From positions 1,116,001 through 1,180,000 of the forward strand of contig JACDTU010000008.1 in the NCBI GenBank assembly GCA_022376465.1: a stretch of DNA of 64,000 nucleotides, given 5' to 3'. The notes beneath the pieces were generated by a model that was not told where the DNA came from, made no database searches, and was given only the letters and a program-made list of their open reading frames with translations. The position numbers were made by a program, and so were the translations under genes. Below are positions 60,491 to 64,000 of the stretch, in pieces; the first letter of the stretch is position 1; every line of letters starts with the position of its first letter. The stretch is from Cubamyces lactineus. Its lineage: Eukaryota; Basidiomycota; Agaricomycetes; Polyporales; Polyporaceae.

Positions 60491-62701
60491 ATGAGCGAAC
60501 GCGTCGACGGACGACCGACCGTCCGGAGCTGTCGGTGCCTTCGGTCGATCAGATCACACTCGCTGCACTGGAACGGACAGGTGCACGCTGCACAGTCCAG
60601 GACTGCACCCACGGGCGGCCGGGGTGGTCGCTGGTGGTGGTGGTGCCAATGCGATGGGCAGCTGATGGACAGACGGGCGTCGTCCGAGGAACGTATACGA
60701 TTCGATGGGTGGTGGCCATGCATCATGGCCCCAGGCCGGGCTGGCGATTGTCCATGATACGTACTCGATGCCCCGCATTGGCGCGGGCAAGGAGGACGAA
60801 GAGGGTTGCGGGGCCTGTCAGGGCAGCGCGCACGCGCGCGCTACGAAGAGATTGTTACTCATGCGCGTTGCGAGCGATATCATAATCGAGTTCATATACA
60901 TAGCCCGCTATAGTGTCCGAGCTACGTGCATGTTCTGGGGCCCTTGCAAACGCAGTCAAACTCAGAGACGCGCGCGCCGAAACGCGCTGGTACCTTCCGC
61001 GGAGCAGCGCCCAGGAAGGGCGATAGGCTGCAAATCCACGATACGGAGAAGGGGCGGAACATGGTCGAAACGGGGAGGAGTCGGGCGGGCGGGCGGGTGG
61101 ATGAGGGCGCCAAGGGGCTGAAAGAGGAAGCGGATGGAGAAAGGCAGGACGTGGTGGTAGACTGCAGGCGGCGTAATATCGTATATGCTTGGGGCCAATG
61201 GCTTTGTGGCGCAGAAGCGAGGACAGGCTAACGAAACAGCGTACAGGGGGTGGGGGTTCTCGAGTTGGGGCCTGGTGCACAAGGCAGTAAGGTCCGACGA
61301 CGAATCTGGGGATAAGGCCTGCGAAGGCCGCGATACCGAGTGGAGGCTTAAGTGACGGGGAAGAGAGACCGATGACGTCTGCTGGATAGCAGGCAAGTGC
61401 TAAGTAAGTACAGCTTAATACAGCACAGGGCTTGCCGCATCCCGGCTACAGGCGCGGACTGGGAGGATGGCGGACGTGGGAGGGGAGATGGGTGGAAGAG
61501 GGATCGCGGGATGAGTGCTGGTGGCGCAGACAGGGGAGGTTCGGTAGCCGAGAGACGTCTTGGATCGCTCGCTGAGCTCGGATGGAGCCGGCGGGAGGGA
61601 TCTTGGATGTTGAGACGCGGCGGAGGAGAAGAGTGAAGGCCGAAGCGTGGTGGCGGTCGCTTGTACGAGGGCGCTCGGAGGGGAGGGGGAGGTGTGCAGC
61701 TGCGAGGAGGAGGAAAGCTGAGGAGAGGGCTGAGGCCGCTCTGCCACTCTGGCGGGGAGAGCGTAAATGCTGTGCAGAGAGGACACAGGTGATCGGGGAG
61801 AACGAATGCCCGGAAAGGACTAGTCTCGTTGGCGATCGTGAGAGCCCGTGAAGCTTGAGGGGACGCACCCTCGAATGGCGATCGGCCAATGGGAGCATTC
61901 GCTGGGACGGAATGAGTAGCGTGCCGAGCTGCCGGGAGGACGAGGGCTCGAGCGCGTCCGCGGGAGGGCAAGGGATGGGTCTGGTCGGTCTGGTGTGCTG
62001 GCAGGCGGCGAGGGCCCGCAAGTGGGCAAGACGCTTGCCATGGCGAGGACGGCCTTTGTCAGCAGGAATGGAGTCGCGTACGGCATGCGGAGAGGAAATT
62101 GCCGAGGAGGACGTCCGGATTTAGACGGGCATGTTCGATCAGACGCTCTGACTGGATCCATGACCGGCCTTTGATTCCAGATATCCGGCGAGGACCGACG
62201 CGGACCAGAGGGGCGAGAGAGAGGGCAGCTGGGCGCCAAAGGGAGGAGACGAAATGGGTGACTGGCAGCGAACTCTATTCGATGCGTGTGTGACTGGGGA
62301 GGACCCCGGGAAGCGCGAGAGATGATGACCGGGGTCGGTCGAGGAAACTAAGTCCACCGCTCGGGGTGTGTTTTCCTTTTCTGCGGGGGCAGTCGAATGG
62401 ATTGGACTGCGCTGGATCTGCCCTAAAAGTGTTGCGTCTCCTGCCCTCCGAGTCGCGTCGCCTCCCACCACCGCTGGCCGCTCCAGCTACACCAGCCACC
62501 AGCCACCAGCCACCAGCTCTCTCTGTCGGTCGGCTCAGCTCCAGCCCAACGCGCATACACCCACCCTCCCCTTCCCCCTCCCATCCCCTCACCGCGCTTC
62601 TCCCAGGCGAACCCAGAACCCCCGCCCTCCGTCTCTTCTCTCCCTGCCTCGTGCCCTTCATCTCCATCCTCGTCCCCTTCTCCCCTTCCCTCCTCCACGC
62701 C

Positions 62702-64000
62702 ATGTCCGCCGACCTCTACCCCCAGTCCGCCTACTCCGCCCGTCCCTCTTACCAGCAGCGTGCCGACCAGCCCTACCAGCTCTCAACTCCCTCCAACGTC
62801 GTCTATCCACCACAGCTTCTCTCGTCCCAGCAGCAGCAACCACAGCAACCCCAGACGTCCTCCCTCTCAGACGCGCAGAGCGCGCACTCCAATGAGGCCC
62901 ACTCCCAATCGCCACAGCGTGAGTCCCAGTCTCCAAAGCAGGAGGACAACGCGTCCGTGCCAAAACAAGAGGGCGCGCCCCAGCAGCAGCCCGCGAAGCC
63001 CCAAGCTACTTTCCTAACCAAACTTTACGCGTATGTATCCCTTGACGCGCCTTGCTATATGCGCGCGCTTATGCTCACCTCCAATCAAGGCTCCTCGAGA
63101 GGCCAGAGAACCACCACATGATTCGTTGGGACCCCGCGGGGGAACATATCATCGTAGAGCGGCCAGAGCAACTCGCTCTCCATGTCCTCCCCAGCGTTTA
63201 CCGCCAGTCGCGTTTTGCGAGCTTCTCCCGGCAATTAAACGTAAGTCATCGCTTCCTTCTGTCAACGCGCCCATGAGCGCGCGCGCATTCTACTTCCGGG
63301 CGACCCTGACCTGTTTGTGTGGCAGATCTACGGCTTCATGCGCAAGGTCAACCTTCGGAACGTCGACCCCGCGATCGATGACCCCGACGCGAGCACCTGG
63401 TGTACGTATACAGATTCTGTCCGTGCCCGCGCCAAATCCCATCTGACATCTCGATGCACGACAGCCCACCCGACCTTGAACAGGCATTCGCCGCCAGAAG
63501 TCGTCGCAAACTTCAAGCGACGCGTTCCTCCTCGTCTACCCAAGCCGCGCAAGCGGGATAACGAGGTGGCTCAAATACCCCCGCCCCGCTCTGCCATCGG
63601 TATGGGTCCAGTCCCACTTTCCGTTGCTGCAGCAGATTTATCGCAGTACAAAGGTGGCCGGTCCCGCGGCTTCTCCGCTCCGGGTTCGTTCACACCCATT
63701 AGCCAGCCTGGTGCTGCAGGATGGGGTACCAGCTACCCCCGCGCCACCCTCCCGCCCCTCAACGTTCCCTCTGATCCGCCGTCGCTCTCTTCGCACGGCA
63801 GCATGTACACACACTCCTCCCATACCCTGCATCCCGTTACCCCCACTGAAGATACCCAGTCCCCATCTACTTTTGGTTCCATGAGTTATTCTGCCCCTAG
63901 CCGCGAGTCCATGATGCTCCCCTCGCCCACAACGCAATACCAGTACTCCGATCAGCAGAGCACTTGGTTCTCGCAGACAAGTGCGACATCGCCACACTCT
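62702..64000 (+). CDS. HSF-type transcription factor (partial, runs off the window)
   Basis: Starts MSADLYPQSAYSARPSYQQR at ATG 62702; the longer in-frame start at 62366 lies in a pyrimidine-rich leader and is less likely. A Gln/Ser-rich N-terminus of about 95 residues precedes the HSF DNA-binding domain: ATFLTKLYALLERPENHHMI, then RWDPAGEHIIVERPEQLALH, VYRQSRFASFSRQLN (recognition helix) and IYGFMRKVNLRNVD. Introns at about 63030-63090, 63241-63326 and 63402-63467 keep frame. After WSHPTLNRHSPPEVVANFKR the protein is Ser/Pro-rich and still open at 64000, so the C-terminus is outside. The domain arrangement fits fungal HSF-type regulators (Sfl1/Mga1/Hsf1 relatives). No coiled coil is visible yet, so true heat-shock factor identity is not shown. 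Confidence 0.88.

Larger units (their letters stand above)
56842..62701. other. Long intergenic region upstream of the HSF-type gene
   Basis: Nearly 5.9 kb with no recognised gene. Strand-asymmetric tracts stand out: C/T-rich on + at about 57100-58300, purine-rich on + at about 61020-62250, and C/T-rich again at 62460-62700 just before the HSF start. The purine-rich block would be a leader-like sequence for a minus-strand transcript, but no minus coding frame with a domain follows it. Simple repeats lie at 59881-59930, 60011-60028 and 60467-60490. Frames such as + 59014-59430 show nothing recognisable. Confidence 0.45.

Noticed and set aside
61348..62239. Several minus-strand frames of 120-207 codons upstream of the HSF-type gene
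   Set aside because: All three frames are open because the strand is strongly pyrimidine-rich (Pro/Ser/Leu-rich translations); this is compositional, not coding evidence.

Overview
This window looks like nuclear DNA of a mushroom-forming basidiomycete (Agaricomycetes). The reasons are: genes are split by many short GT..AG introns (about 45 to 70 nt); both strands are used and each gene has its own promoter region, with no operons; two genes encode DUF6593-type proteins, a family I know mainly from Agaricomycetes; and the enzymes and regulators are all fungal (GH125 and GH128 glycosidases, an M28 leucine aminopeptidase, a Fic1/Inn1-type C2 protein, an Fpk1/Ppk14/NRC-2-type AGC kinase, a bZIP factor and an HSF-type factor). 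Gene boundaries below were joined by eye from exon frames and splice signals, so internal exon ends are approximate unless stated.

Layout. 0-8.4 kb: a serine-rich disordered protein, a secreted GH125 exo-alpha-mannosidase with about 18 small exons, and a C2/proline-rich cytokinesis protein, all on +. 8.6-15.7 kb: a small Rcf2-like membrane protein (-), then two divergently transcribed, clearly related WD40 proteins sharing one central promoter region. 16.2-23.7 kb: secreted leucine aminopeptidase (-), mitochondrial ribosomal protein uL11m (+), DUF6593 protein (+), and an AhpD-like protein ending in a peroxisomal AKL signal (-). 24.3-31 kb: GH128 cell-wall glucanase (-), two-RRM protein (+), GPATCH11-like G-patch protein (+). 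31-41.4 kb: disordered protein (-), RNA polymerase subunit RPB12 (+), second DUF6593 protein (-), a doubtful ORF pair (-), bZIP factor (+), mitochondrial uS14m (-), and a small single-TM protein (+). 41.7-44.9 kb: DHA2-type MFS transporter of the vacuolar amino-acid (Vba/Fnx) group (-).

From about 45 to 53.6 kb I find no complete gene, only isolated exon-like segments. The AGC kinase lies at 53.6-56.8 kb. Nearly 6 kb without a recognisable gene, rich in strand-asymmetric purine/pyrimidine tracts and short tandem repeats, then leads to an HSF-type transcription factor that runs off the right end.

Most genes are ordinary housekeeping or cell-wall functions with no shared pathway. The points most worth following are the head-to-head WD40 paralogue pair with SUMO-interaction-like motifs, the 8-nt micro-exon in the catalytic motif of the GH125 gene, the probable peroxisomal AhpD-like protein, the G-patch interrupted by an acidic insert, and the exon-like segments in the 45-53 kb gene-poor stretch.
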